Shown: positions 27,044 through 36,394 of the stretch, in pieces
Position numbering within the stretch: position 1 is the stretch's first letter
How the letters are laid out: each line of letters begins with the position of its first letter
Source: Bosea sp. F3-2
GTDB lineage: Bacteria; Pseudomonadota; Alphaproteobacteria; Rhizobiales; Beijerinckiaceae
Direction: 5' to 3'
NCBI RefSeq assembly: GCF_008253865.1
Contig: NZ_CP042331.1
Location: 496,001-560,000, forward strand
DNA length: 64,000 bases
The notes under the pieces: generated by a model
What the model saw: the letters and a program-made list of their open reading frames with translations, nothing else
Databases searched by the model: none
What the model was told of the DNA's origin: nothing
Position numbers and translations under genes: made by a program

Positions 27044-27400
27044 TCAGCCCTTCGGCGCGGACACGATGCCTTCACCGGCCTGCTTGCCGAGATCGGGACG
27101 ATTGCTGGGACCAAGCGTCTTGAAGCGCTCGCGGAAATGGCGCGGAACCGGGCGGCCGCCCTCGACCGTCACGTCGACCAGATAGGCATCGACGACCTTG
27201 TTGCCGCGCAGCTCTGCGGCGGCGAAGGTTTCCAGCCGTTCGGCTGCCGCGTCGTCGGCCGCGACAACCGCCAGTGCCGGGTCGCGCGTCCAGACGAGGG
27301 CGCCGGTTCCGTCGATCGTGGCGAAGACGACATCGCCGTCGAGCAGGTCGTTGGCGAGCAGGATCGCCGGCAGCGGGACGCGTTTCGTCGCGGCGGCCAT
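27044..27400 (-). CDS. DUF2849 domain protein of the sulfite-reduction operon
   Basis: The 118-residue protein is a DUF2849 member, typically the gene before cysI in alphaproteobacteria. Conserved parts are RVPLPAILLANDLLDGDVVF and a central AELRGNKVVDAYLVDV. No catalytic motif is evident. The ATG at 27400 overlaps the stop of a 30-codon upstream ORF as TGATG, and its GGAGG lies within that ORF, so translation is probably coupled. It may be a small electron-transfer or regulatory subunit; function unknown. Confidence 0.88.
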   Translation of the reverse strand: MAAATKRVPLPAILLANDLLDGDVVFATIDGTGALVWTRDPALAVVAADDAAAERLETFAAAELRGNKVVDAYLVDVTVEGGRPVPRHFRERFKTLGPSNRPDLGKQAGEGIVSAPKG

Positions 27401-27492
27401 CACGCGGCCTCCGCGAGCGTCAGCGTCAACCCGTCGAGATGGCTCAGGCCCTGTCGATTGATGACGTTCAGAATCGCCACGGCAATATCCAT
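27400..27492 (-). CDS. 30-residue leader ORF coupled to DUF2849
   Basis: An ATG at 27492 opens 30 codons (MDIAVAILNVINRQGLSHLD then GLTLTLAEAA) and the TGA overlaps the DUF2849 ATG. The peptide holds no Cys, so a cysteine-sensing attenuator is not obvious. The DUF2849 ribosome-binding site lies in its last codons. Its own ribosome-binding site is weak (AGGG directly next to the ATG). It may be a short coupled protein, a translational leader, or a fortuitous frame. Confidence 0.45.
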   Translation of the reverse strand: MDIAVAILNVINRQGLSHLDGLTLTLAEAA

Positions 27493-27493
27493 C

Positions 27494-27515
27494 CCTGTTC
27501 TGTCTTCCGAACAGG
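27494..27515. promoter_or_regulatory. candidate operator of the sulfur operon, CCTGTTC-N8-GAACAGG
   Basis: Perfect 7-bp inverted repeat with an 8-bp spacer, placed directly downstream of the predicted -10 box and one base before the leader ORF start. This position would suit a repressor that blocks transcription start. The binding protein is unknown. Confidence 0.5.
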
Positions 27516-27545
27516 ATTTTACGCTATTGACGGGCGATAGCTCAA
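27516..27545 (-). promoter_or_regulatory. predicted promoter of the cysI-cysG operon
   Basis: On the minus strand TTGAGC (-35, 27540-27545) and TAAAAT (-10, 27516-27521) are separated by 18 bp in an AT-rich patch upstream of the leader ORF. This is a good match to a housekeeping sigma promoter by eye. Confidence 0.5.
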
Positions 27546-27695
27546 TTCACATCAGATAGTGTGTTTTTCTGTATTCTCGGGCGCGAGGAGTATAATCATC
27601 TCGCAACACGGATTTTCGGCCGTTTCCTCGCAAATTTATGCCAAAGCAGGCGATGCTTGGCCCAGAGGCGACACGCCGCCCCTATGATCGTCGCC

Positions 27696-28670
27696 TCAGG
27701 CGCTCTTCAGGATCGTTTCGACGATTTCCTGCACATCGAACGCCTCGCGCAGCGTTGCGAGATGATGGGGCTCGGCGCGCGTGAGCTTCGCCACGCCTTC
27801 GAGCTGACGGCGCAGCGCCAGCGGGCGCGCCTCATTCTGGGAGAGCGCCTCCGGATCGCGTTCCCAGCTGCCGTCGGGGCGACGGCGCTCGGCATGTGAC
27901 CAGTCGCAGAGCCGCACCGCACCCTTGTCGCCTTCCAGCGTCCAGACATTGTGGTCGTCCTTGGCGGTGGTGCCAACACTGCCGAGGAGGGTGACGGGCA
28001 GGGCGCCTGCGGTCAGTGTCGCCTCGATCCGGCGCTCGCTCCTGCCGGCTTCGGGGAAGCTGGCCTTCGCGGTCAACCCGGCGAAGGGCCCGGCGACGCG
28101 GCGGGTCAGGAACAGGAAGTGCGAGACGACCTCGCGGGTGAAGCCGCCCTGCGCCGGGCCGTCGAGCCAGCTGGCTGCATCGACCTGCCAGGAGCGCGGC
28201 CAGGTCGCGAAGGCGACCTCGATCGCGACGCGCTGGGGTGTGCCGACCACGCCCGAGTCGATCCAGTCCCGCAGCCGCGCCACGGCAGGCGAGGAGGCGA
28301 AGGGGAAGTTTACTGCGCCGCGCTCTCCGGCCTCAGTGACGAAGGCGCGCGCATCGGCGAGATCGACGGCAAGCGGTTTCTCGCAAAACACGGCCTTGCC
28401 GGCGGCGAGCGCCGCGCGGGCATGGGCGAGGTGGGAGGAGGGCGGCGAGGCGATGTAGACGCAGTCGCTCGCCGCGATCAGGGCGGCGGCGTCCGGCTGG
28501 CGCGGCACCGCGGGCAGGGCACGGGCGATGCGTTCCATGGCTTCGGCCGAAGGGTCCCAGATGCCGGAGACGGTGAGCGCCGTCGTCGGCTGGTCGAGCG
28601 CCGCGCGCAGCATGCGCTCGCCCATGATGCCGGCGCCGATCAGGCCGAAGGAGATGGGAGTCTGGGACAT
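27696..28670 (-). CDS. Gfo/Idh/MocA family oxidoreductase
   Basis: The 324-residue NAD(P)-dependent dehydrogenase has the N-terminal Rossmann motif ISFGLIGAGIMGERML, the CEKPLAVDLADAR motif (EKP with the conserved Lys) and a C-terminal substrate domain with FTREVVSHFLFLTRR, including a probable catalytic His. Such enzymes oxidise sugars, inositols or related alcohols. The start at 28670 is the ATG where similarity begins. Neighbours give no clue to the substrate; a terminator-like hairpin separates it from the upstream RTX gene. Confidence 0.88.
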   Translation of the reverse strand: MSQTPISFGLIGAGIMGERMLRAALDQPTTALTVSGIWDPSAEAMERIARALPAVPRQPDAAALIAASDCVYIASPPSSHLAHARAALAAGKAVFCEKPLAVDLADARAFVTEAGERGAVNFPFASSPAVARLRDWIDSGVVGTPQRVAIEVAFATWPRSWQVDAASWLDGPAQGGFTREVVSHFLFLTRRVAGPFAGLTAKASFPEAGRSERRIEATLTAGALPVTLLGSVGTTAKDDHNVWTLEGDKGAVRLCDWSHAERRRPDGSWERDPEALSQNEARPLALRRQLEGVAKLTRAEPHHLATLREAFDVQEIVETILKSA

Positions 28671-28843
28671 GGCAGAAGCTCGAGCAGGCGGTGGGAGGCG
28701 AAACACCGCGCCCTGCATGGCACGCCGGGCCGGTCGGACGGAAGCCGTTTCGGCGCGCGGTCCGGTCGACGCCGAGACGCTCGCCTCCGCGCCGTGAGCG
28801 AAAGCCCCATCACCGCCAGCGCGAACGACGGTGACGCAAGCAA

Positions 28844-28869
28844 CAAGGGCTCCCTCTCGGGAGCCCTTG
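28844..28869 (-). terminator. stem-loop after the 1240-residue RTX gene
   Basis: CAAGGGCTCCC and GGGAGCCCTTG form an 11-bp perfect stem around TCTC, 29 bp past the RTX stop codon. There is no strong T-run in either direction, but the stem strength and position suggest termination. Confidence 0.7.
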
Positions 28870-28897
28870 CGAATTGTCTTCTTCCTCTCGGGCGCGC

Positions 28898-31800
28898 TCA
28901 AGCGAAGCGGAAATCATCCGCCTGCAGCGAGCCGATCTGCACGTTCGCCAGGGTCAGAGAGGTGTCCGCGTCGATCGTGAACACCACATCCGTTCCCACC
29001 TGAGCGGCATGCGCCATGGCGGCATCGAAATCCGCGAAGAGGGCGCTCGCGAACTCGACGGTGTCTTCATGCCCGCCGGCGAAGTCAGTGATCGTGTCCT
29101 TGCCGAAGCCGGGCGCGAAGACGAAGACGTCGTTTCCGGAGCCGCCGGTCAGGATGTCGTCGCCAGCGCCGCCTTCGAGGCGGTCGTCTCCTGAACCGCC
29201 GCTCAGCACATCGTTGCCGAGGCCGCCGAGCAGGATGTCGTCGCCGGAGCCGCCGGAGAGGTTGTCATCGCCGGCGCCGCCGTCGAGAAGATCGTCGCCG
29301 GAGCCGCCTTTCAGCGTGTCGTTGCCGAGGCCGCCGAGCAACGTGTCGTCGCCCGCGCCGCCGTTGAGCGTGTCATTGCCTGCGCCACCGTCGAAGCTGT
29401 CGTCGCCATTGCCGCCGGTGACGACATTATCGCCATCGCCGAAGAACAGGTTCTCGATGTTGACGAAGGTCTGGACGCCGATGCCGGCGCCGGCCATGCG
29501 GCCCGAGGCCATGTCGACATAGAGGGCGCCGCTCGCGGCCGAGAGGTCGAGCGTATCGTAACCGTCACCGCCGTCGATAGAGTCGTTGCCGGGGCCAGCC
29601 TTGATCACGTCGTCGCCTGCGCCGGCATAGATGGTGTCATCGCCAGCGCCGCCGCTGATGATGTCATTGCCGGCGCCGCCATGGATCGTGTCGTTCCCGG
29701 CCTCGCCGTACAGCACATCGTCGCCGTCGCCGCCGTCGATGAAATCGTTGCCACCGCCGGCATAGATGACGTCGTTGCCAATGCCGCCGCGGACGGTGTC
29801 GTTGCCGGCGTCGAGATAGATCTGGTCGTCGCCTTCCTCACCGTCGATGTCGAAATCGTTCCACGAGGTGGCGGTGACGAGGTCATTGCCCTCGCCGAGC
29901 AGGATCTTGCCGACGACTGAGGCGCCGACATAGAGGTTCACATGGTCGTCGCCGGCGCCCATGTCGACCGCCGAGCCTCCGGTCGCCTGGATCAGGCCGG
30001 AATTGCCGAGCTTGTCGTTGCCGCCGCCCATCGAGACGCCACCGATGATGCGGCCGCCGCTGGTGTTGATGATCTCGTCGGCATAGTTGCCGACCAGATT
30101 GATCGCCTCGTTGCCGCGCAGGTCGAAGCGGGCGGCATCTTCGGGCGATACGTTCTCCGGACCGTGGCCGTCGCCCTGGATCAGGCCGCGGTTGACCACG
30201 AGCGTAGCACCCAGCGCATTCTGGTTGCTGGAGTTGTCGACCTGGATGGCCCGGCCATAGCCGTAGATCCTGCCAGTGGCGTCGTTGATGATGGTGCCGC
30301 CGCCGATCGCGATGCCTTCGGAAACGTTCGGCTCGCTATCATGATAGCCGTTGGCACCGAGGCCCTCGACCGTGCCGGAGTTGTTGAGGAAAAGCAGGCC
30401 GTCGACGTCGATCGCGTCGCCGTCGCTGTCGGCGAGGCCGGCCGAGCGGCCCTGCATAATGCCGCGATTGGTGATGCTGACGAGGTCGGCTTGCGAGCCG
30501 TCGCTATCGATGTTCACCGCCGAGCCGTTGCGGCCGATGACGGTGCCGTCATTGACCACGGTGACGCCGTGGTCGCCGGTGATGGCGTGTTTGGCGCCTT
30601 CGAGCAGACCGCCGATGTGGTTGTTGACCTTGCCGCCGGTGTCGCTCTGGAAATCGATCAGGTCGCCATTGGCGGCGAAGCCTTCACCCGTGGCAATCGT
30701 GCCCCAGTTGTTGATGGTGCCGTTCCGGCCGGGCCGGATCACATCGGTATTGGTGCCGTACTGGCGGATGATGCCGCCGGCGAGGTTGTTGATCGTGGCG
30801 CTGGCGCCGTTGTCGTCGAAGTTGCGGAAGTCGAGCACCCGCCCGTTGGCCTCGATCAGGCCGGCATTGTTGACGGTGATGCTGGCCGCCGCCGCGCCGG
30901 CCTGGCTCGGGCTGAGCGCGCCGCGCAGGGTGCCGGAGGAGAGGTTGTCGATGGTCAGCGAGCCGGTCGCTCCAGCCGTCGTCTGCAGCAGGCGCCCGGC
31001 CGCCGCGACCTCGATCAAGCCACCATTGGTCAGCACGGCATTGCCGCCGCCGGCCCAGGTCACGGCATTGTTCGAAACCGAGAGCTTGCCGCCCGCATCA
31101 ATGCCGACCTTGTCGTCCTTGTCGATGACGAGGCCGGAGGTGACGGTGGCGCCAGTGCGGATCGCGATCTCGTCATAGCCGGCGCTGCCGGCAACCGACC
31201 AGCTGCCGCCCTCGACCTCCAGGCGCTCGACGCCGGTGGGGGCGGCGAGGGAGCCGGTGCCTGTTCCGAGCAGCTTTACCGTGTCATGGCCCGTGCCGCC
31301 GTCGATGCTGGCGGCAGCGCCCATACCGGCCTTGACCTCGATGGTGTCGTCACCGGCGCCGCCGAGTACGGTGTCGCCGGCACCCGCGACGATGCGGTCG
31401 TTCCCCGCGCCGCCGTCAAGAGTATTGGCCAGGTCGTTGCCGATCAGCACGTCATTGCCGGCGCCGCCGATGACGTTCTCGATGCCGACCAGCGTGTCGC
31501 GGCCGATGCCGTTGCCATTGGCCTTGCCGGTGGAAAGATCGACGGTGATGCCTGCAGCCTCGGCTGAGTAGTCGACCGTGTCGGTGCCGTCGCCGCCATC
31601 GAGGAGATCATTGCCTTCGCCGCCGACCAGTGTGTCGTTGCCGGCGCCGCCGAACAGGAAGTCATCGCCCCGTCCGCCGATCAGGCGATCGTTGCCGTCG
31701 CCACCCTGGAGGGCGTCGTCGCCTTCGCCACCGTCGAGGAGATCATCACCGGCACCGCCGCGGATGAGATCGTCGCCCGCTCCCGCCAGCACGATGTCAT

Positions 31801-32620
31801 TGCCCGCGCCGGCATCGACGACGAGATCGTCCTCGACCGCGCTCGCCGTCAGCCTGTCGTTCCCGGCGCCGAGGCGGATCTCGCCGTAGAGCTTCGAATC
31901 TTCAAGGAGCGTGACCTCGTCATTGCCGTCGCCCATATCGATGGCGACGCCGTCGAGGCCGATGATCGTGCCGGAGTTGACGAGCCTGTCGTCGCCGCCG
32001 AGCATCGAAACGCCGCTGAACAGCACGTCCTCATTGGTCAGGCTGTCATTGCCGTCGCTGAACACGGGCGCGGCGGCAAGGGCCGGCGTCTCGGCGTTGC
32101 CGGGCTGTGTCGCAGCCGGAGCATCCTGCAGGGCGGAAAAACTCGCGCTCGCGGTCGTGAACGTGTGCGCCGCGTGCCCGCCACCGGACGGGGCCGTATC
32201 CACCAGACCGGCTGACCGCGCCGCCGCGCTGCCGGTCGATACATCGGTGCCGATTGCGGGGCTGACGAAGCCGTTCGACGTGACGGATGATCCCAGCAGG
32301 CTCAGATCCGTCGAGCTGCCCTGGACGATGCGGGCTCCCTTGATGCTGCCGGTGGCGTCGACATCCGTTTCCATCCCGACCTGAACCGAGGTCGCTCCGG
32401 AGCCGAGACCGTTGATCGTGACCGTCGCGCCGGCCGGAAGATCGCGATCGGCTGTCCAGTTCCAGCTCGCGCCCTTTTCACCGCCCGACCCTTCCGAGAT
32501 GTCAGCGGGAATGGCGATCACGCTGCCCGCGAGGACGGGCTCGATGACCTTGAAGACAATGCCGTTTCCGGCATCGGGGCTATAGCCGACGAAGCTGACC
32601 GAACCGACGGGGTGCGCCAT
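28898..32620 (-). CDS. large RTX calcium-binding protein with two repeat blocks
   Basis: The 1240-residue protein is predicted to leave the cell by type I secretion. It has no Sec signal. An N-terminal domain (1-100, SVSFVGYSPDAGNGIVFKVI) resembles N-domains of other RTX proteins. RTX nonapeptides (GGxGxDxLx) occupy about 266-430 and again about 935-1165. Between them are repeats of the form 'NSGTVEGLG...GIAIGGGTIIN', like beta-helix passenger repeats. The C-terminus (VFVFAPGFGKDTITDF to DDFRFA) is a secretion-signal module shared with the other RTX protein. AAGGA lies eight bases before the ATG. Role may be adhesion or surface-layer; no enzyme domain seen. Confidence 0.9.
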   Translation of the reverse strand: MAHPVGSVSFVGYSPDAGNGIVFKVIEPVLAGSVIAIPADISEGSGGEKGASWNWTADRDLPAGATVTINGLGSGATSVQVGMETDVDATGSIKGARIVQGSSTDLSLLGSSVTSNGFVSPAIGTDVSTGSAAARSAGLVDTAPSGGGHAAHTFTTASASFSALQDAPAATQPGNAETPALAAAPVFSDGNDSLTNEDVLFSGVSMLGGDDRLVNSGTIIGLDGVAIDMGDGNDEVTLLEDSKLYGEIRLGAGNDRLTASAVEDDLVVDAGAGNDIVLAGAGDDLIRGGAGDDLLDGGEGDDALQGGDGNDRLIGGRGDDFLFGGAGNDTLVGGEGNDLLDGGDGTDTVDYSAEAAGITVDLSTGKANGNGIGRDTLVGIENVIGGAGNDVLIGNDLANTLDGGAGNDRIVAGAGDTVLGGAGDDTIEVKAGMGAAASIDGGTGHDTVKLLGTGTGSLAAPTGVERLEVEGGSWSVAGSAGYDEIAIRTGATVTSGLVIDKDDKVGIDAGGKLSVSNNAVTWAGGGNAVLTNGGLIEVAAAGRLLQTTAGATGSLTIDNLSSGTLRGALSPSQAGAAAASITVNNAGLIEANGRVLDFRNFDDNGASATINNLAGGIIRQYGTNTDVIRPGRNGTINNWGTIATGEGFAANGDLIDFQSDTGGKVNNHIGGLLEGAKHAITGDHGVTVVNDGTVIGRNGSAVNIDSDGSQADLVSITNRGIMQGRSAGLADSDGDAIDVDGLLFLNNSGTVEGLGANGYHDSEPNVSEGIAIGGGTIINDATGRIYGYGRAIQVDNSSNQNALGATLVVNRGLIQGDGHGPENVSPEDAARFDLRGNEAINLVGNYADEIINTSGGRIIGGVSMGGGNDKLGNSGLIQATGGSAVDMGAGDDHVNLYVGASVVGKILLGEGNDLVTATSWNDFDIDGEEGDDQIYLDAGNDTVRGGIGNDVIYAGGGNDFIDGGDGDDVLYGEAGNDTIHGGAGNDIISGGAGDDTIYAGAGDDVIKAGPGNDSIDGGDGYDTLDLSAASGALYVDMASGRMAGAGIGVQTFVNIENLFFGDGDNVVTGGNGDDSFDGGAGNDTLNGGAGDDTLLGGLGNDTLKGGSGDDLLDGGAGDDNLSGGSGDDILLGGLGNDVLSGGSGDDRLEGGAGDDILTGGSGNDVFVFAPGFGKDTITDFAGGHEDTVEFASALFADFDAAMAHAAQVGTDVVFTIDADTSLTLANVQIGSLQADDFRFA

Positions 32621-33281
32621 GGTGCAAATCCTTTAGCCAATGCATCGAGAGCCCCGTCCGCCGCCAGCCGGGGAGCGGCCCGCATACAGCGAGCCGAGGC
32701 GCGTTAATGACTTGGCAAGGATGACGATTGTTTAACGGTTGATTGACAAAGTGAAGTATTTTTGGGAGCCGGAACCAGCGCCAGGCGCCGTTCGATAGGA
32801 TGAAATGCGGCATTCGCCGCGTCCTTCGGGGTCAATTTTGCCGAGGGTTGCTCTAAGAAATCACGCAAACGAGCGGAGTTCAGCGAGTCAATTGTCCGGA
32901 TGAATGCAAAAATCACGCATTTTCTGATCTAAACATAAGCTATACATCTTCTCAACGCAGGTGGATGCGGAGAAGGACAGGGCGGTCATAGGCCCGGCGA
33001 ACGCGCGAACACGAGGCGTCCAATAGCGGCGACAAGCTAGTGCGGCCTTCAGCCGTGCGCGAATCCATTTCGACAATGGAGGGTATGGATATTTTCGATG
33101 GCTCCTGGCGTCGGTGGTTTCACCGAGCTGTCATCTCGTCCTCCTATCGCTGCGGCCGATCGCCGGGCGCAGAGGCTCGGTCGGTGGGCAGGCGGGCCCA
33201 TCGACGTGCGGTTTCAGGGGCTGCGGCGGATTCTGCCGGCAAGCGGCTCCTCCAATTGGTCTGCGTCAGGGAAACTCGCCC
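32621..33281. other. intergenic region between divergent RTX and exporter genes
   Basis: This 661-bp stretch is AT-rich for the genome between 32700 and 32960 and should hold divergent promoters for the RTX gene and the exporter. A TTGACA lies at 32743-32748 on the plus strand, with no convincing -10. Short open frames exist, the best being 33098-33316 (72 codons, plus strand, intermediate GC at third positions), but none has a family match or a well-placed ribosome-binding site. Confidence 0.5.
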
Positions 33282-35024
33282 TTGCTCCCAAAACCCTCCA
33301 AGAACGCCGCCAGTGAGGCCTTGGCCTCGTGCCGTTCCGCCTTCCTCGCGGTCGCGCTGTTCTCGGCCCTCGTCAACGTGTTGATGCTGACGGGCTCGCT
33401 CTACATGCTGCAGGTTTATGACCGGGTGCTGCCCTCGCGCAGCGTGCCGACGCTTGTCGCGCTCTCACTGATCGTCGCCGCGCTCTACATCCTGCTTGGG
33501 GTGTTCGACTGGCTGCGCCAGCGCATTCTGAGCCGCATCGGCGTCGAGCTCGATCGCCAGCTCGGCGGGCCGGTGCTCGGCGCCATTCTCGGCGGGCAAC
33601 TGCGGGGTGCGCCGGGCGGCACCCAGCTGTCACGTGACCTCGACAGCGTCCGTGGCTTTCTGTCCGGGCTGGGGCCGACCACGCTGTTCGATCTGCCCTG
33701 GATCCCGCTCTACGGCGCGCTGTGCTTCATCCTGCATCCCTATCTCGGCTGGACGCTGGTCGCCGGCGCAGCGATCCTGATCGTGCTTGCGCTCATGACC
33801 GAATTGATGTCGCGGCGGCCGAGCGTCGATGTCGCCCGCTCGTCCGGCGAGCGCGCTGCCCTGATCGAGGCTGCGCGCCGCAATGCCGAGGCGGTGACGG
33901 CGCTCGGCATGAGTGCCCGGATCGGACGGTTGTTCGAGCGCACCAATGACCGGCACGTCGCGGCCAGCCTCAGGGCCTCCGATATCACCAGCGGGCTCGG
34001 CGGCATCTCGAAAGTCATTCGCTACATGCTGCAATCCGCCATGCTCGGGGTCGGCGCCTGGCTGGTGATGCATGATCAGGCCTCGTCCGGCGTGATGATC
34101 GCCTCGTCGGTGCTGAGCAGCCGCGCGCTGGCGCCGATCGAGCTGGCGATCAGCAGCTGGCGGCCCTTCATCGGTGCGCGTCAGGCTTGGCGTCGGCTTC
34201 ATTCGGAGCTCGGCTTTGCGCCTGCGCCGCTTGCGGTCGCGCCCGAGCGCCCGACGCAGCGTGTCGCGCTGGAGCAGGTCTTCGTTGCGCCACCCGGCAG
34301 CCCGACACCGACCGTCAAGGACGTCGGCTTCACCCTGCAGGCGGGGCAGGGGCTTGCGGTGATCGGCCCCTCGGCTTCGGGCAAGTCGACGCTTGCGCGG
34401 GCGCTCGTCGGCGTCTGGCCGGTGCTGCGCGGCTCCTCGCGCCTCGATGGCGCGACGCTCGACCAGTGGCCGGAGGAAGAGCGTGGCGCGATCATCGGCT
34501 ACATGCCGCAGGACGTGCAGCTCTTCGCCGGAACCATTGCGGAGAATATCGCCCGCTTCGACCCGGCGATGACGGAAGAGGCTGTCCGTTGCGCTGCCAG
34601 GGCCGCCGGCGCCTATGACCTCATCCTCGGCCTGCCGAAGGGGTTCGAGACAGCGATCGGCGAGGCGGGCGGCATCCTGTCCGGCGGTCAGCGGCAACGC
34701 ATCGCGCTTGCACGCGCGCTCTACCGCGATCCCTTCCTCGTCGTGCTCGACGAGCCCAATGCCAATCTCGATGCGGATGGCGACGCTGCGCTCACGGCTG
34801 CGATCGCCGGCGTGCGGGCCCGCGGCGGCATCGTGGTCGTCATTGCCCATCGCCCCTCGGCGCTGGCCGGCATCGATCTGGTCCTGATCCTGGCAGACGG
34901 CCAGGTTCAGGCCTTCGGGCCGAAGGAGGAGGTGCTGCGCAAGAGCCTTGCGGCCAAACCGGGATCGGCCGCGCCGAACCCGTCCCACACCCGAATTGCG
35001 GTGGCAGCCGATGCGCGCGGTTAA
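33282..35024 (+). CDS. type I secretion ABC transporter/permease (PrtD-like)
   Basis: The roughly 580-residue protein has an N-terminal ABC transmembrane domain (SALVNVLMLTGSLYMLQVYD is the family signature) and a C-terminal ATPase with Walker A GPSASGKST, signature LSGGQRQRIALARALY and LVVLDEPNANLD. This is the inner-membrane motor of RTX export. No N-terminal C39-like domain is seen. The start is uncertain: TTG at 33282 has AGGGA nine bases upstream and gives the family's usual length, while the open frame extends to a GTG at 33114 with unlikely residues. It overlaps the HlyD gene by 14 bp. Confidence 0.9.
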   Translation: MLPKPSKNAASEALASCRSAFLAVALFSALVNVLMLTGSLYMLQVYDRVLPSRSVPTLVALSLIVAALYILLGVFDWLRQRILSRIGVELDRQLGGPVLGAILGGQLRGAPGGTQLSRDLDSVRGFLSGLGPTTLFDLPWIPLYGALCFILHPYLGWTLVAGAAILIVLALMTELMSRRPSVDVARSSGERAALIEAARRNAEAVTALGMSARIGRLFERTNDRHVAASLRASDITSGLGGISKVIRYMLQSAMLGVGAWLVMHDQASSGVMIASSVLSSRALAPIELAISSWRPFIGARQAWRRLHSELGFAPAPLAVAPERPTQRVALEQVFVAPPGSPTPTVKDVGFTLQAGQGLAVIGPSASGKSTLARALVGVWPVLRGSSRLDGATLDQWPEEERGAIIGYMPQDVQLFAGTIAENIARFDPAMTEEAVRCAARAAGAYDLILGLPKGFETAIGEAGGILSGGQRQRIALARALYRDPFLVVLDEPNANLDADGDAALTAAIAGVRARGGIVVVIAHRPSALAGIDLVLILADGQVQAFGPKEEVLRKSLAAKPGSAAPNPSHTRIAVAADARG

Positions 35025-36375
35025 CGAGAACAGGTCCGGCGGTCAGCCGCCTGCGAGCACGATCGCGGCTGAGGGGCGCCGTGCCGATCCCCGCCGCGAT
35101 ATCCGGCGTGCGACGCTGTTCGGGGTCGCGACCATCGCCGTGCTGTTGGGCGCGGTCGGGCTGTGGGCGGCGACCGCACCGCTTTCCGGCGCGGTGATCG
35201 CTTCGGGCAAGGTCGTCGTCGAGAGCAATGTCCGGCGTGTGCAGCACCCGTCCGGCGGCGTCGTCGCCGAAATCCGGGTCAAGGATGGCGACCGCGTCAA
35301 GGCTGGCGACGTGGTGGTGCGGCTCGACGAAACCAATGCCAAGGCAAGCCTCGCATTGATCGAGATCGAGCTCGTGCGGTTCCAGGCGCGCAAGGCGCGG
35401 CTGGAGGCCGAGCGCGATGGCCTGTCTGTTCTGGCGCTGCCTCAGGAATTGCGTGAGAAGGCGGACGATCCAGCCGTGATCCGGGCGGTCGCTGGCGAGG
35501 AACGGCTTTTCCGGACCCGCCGCGTTGCGGCCGATGTCCAGCGCTCCCAGCTGCGCGAGCGGATCGCGCAGTCGCATGAGGAAATCAAGGGCCTGGCGTC
35601 GCAGATCGAGGCCCGGCGGGCGCAGGCGACGCTGATCGAGCAGGAGCTCGAAGGCGTGCAGAAGCTCTACGACCAGAACCTCGTTGCGCTCTCGCGCCTG
35701 ACCTCGCTCCAGCGCGAAGCCTCGCGTCTCGTCGGCGAGCGCGGCAGCCTGACCTCCGATACCGCCCGGGTAAAGGGCCGGATCGCCGAGATCGAATTGC
35801 AGATCGTCCAGATCGACGAGGATCTGCGCCGCGAGGTCACGACCGAATTGCGCGATGTCGACGGCAAGATCGCCGATCTGTCGGAGCGCCGCGTCGCTGC
35901 GCGCGACCAGCTCGACCGCATCGAAATGCGAGCGCCGCAAGATGGCATCGTCCATCAGCAGACCGTGCATACGATCGGCGGCGTCATCGGTCCCGCCGAG
36001 CAGATCATGCTGATCGTGCCGGAGACCGACGGGCTCGTCGTCGAAGCGCGCGTCGAGCCGGCGCTGATCGACCGGCTGCGGATCGGGCAGGCGGCGATCC
36101 TGCGCTTTCCGGCCTTCGACAGCGCAACCACACCGGACCTCAAGGGACATCTGATCCATGTCTCGGCGGATGCGAGCACGGATCAGCAGTCCGGCGTGTC
36201 GTTCTACACGGCACGCATCGCGCTCGATCGTTCGGAGGTCGATCGTCTCGGCGGCAAGAGCCTGCTGCCCGGCATGCCGGCGGAGGCCTTCATCCAGACC
36301 GGCTCGCGCACGGCACTCGCCTATATCGTCAAGCCGATCGAAGATCAGCTCGCGCGGGCCTTCCGCTACGATTGA
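35011..36375 (+). CDS. HlyD-family type I secretion periplasmic adaptor
   Basis: The 454-residue membrane-fusion protein has one N-terminal transmembrane helix (TLFGVATIAVLLGAVGLWAA), a lipoyl half-motif VVVESNVRRVQHPSGG and VKDGDRVKAGDVVVRLDET, long coiled-coil helices (about 120-290) and a C-terminal beta-barrel with MRAPQDGIVHQ. It bridges the ABC protein to an outer-membrane TolC channel, whose gene is not in this window. The start ATG lies inside the ABC gene end, so translation is coupled. Confidence 0.93.
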   Translation: MRAVNENRSGGQPPASTIAAEGRRADPRRDIRRATLFGVATIAVLLGAVGLWAATAPLSGAVIASGKVVVESNVRRVQHPSGGVVAEIRVKDGDRVKAGDVVVRLDETNAKASLALIEIELVRFQARKARLEAERDGLSVLALPQELREKADDPAVIRAVAGEERLFRTRRVAADVQRSQLRERIAQSHEEIKGLASQIEARRAQATLIEQELEGVQKLYDQNLVALSRLTSLQREASRLVGERGSLTSDTARVKGRIAEIELQIVQIDEDLRREVTTELRDVDGKIADLSERRVAARDQLDRIEMRAPQDGIVHQQTVHTIGGVIGPAEQIMLIVPETDGLVVEARVEPALIDRLRIGQAAILRFPAFDSATTPDLKGHLIHVSADASTDQQSGVSFYTARIALDRSEVDRLGGKSLLPGMPAEAFIQTGSRTALAYIVKPIEDQLARAFRYD

Positions 36376-36394
36376 AGGGCTAGAGTCTGCTGAT

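Noticed and set aside
25313..27559. 748-codon plus-strand frame opposite cysI
   Set aside because: The minus-strand sulfite reductase with all cluster Cys is unambiguous; this is its antisense shadow.
29942..31567. 541-codon open frame antisense to the minus-strand RTX gene
   Set aside because: Val/Ala/Asp-rich shadow of repeat-rich coding DNA without ribosome-binding site or recognisable domain.
32743..32748. TTGACA as -35 of the exporter operon
   Set aside because: No acceptable -10 at 16-18 bp and more than 500 bp from the start; kept only as a remark.
33040..33384. 114-codon frame upstream of the exporter gene
   Set aside because: The downstream part overlaps the exporter in another frame, composition is Arg/Ser/Pro-rich, and nothing matches a family.
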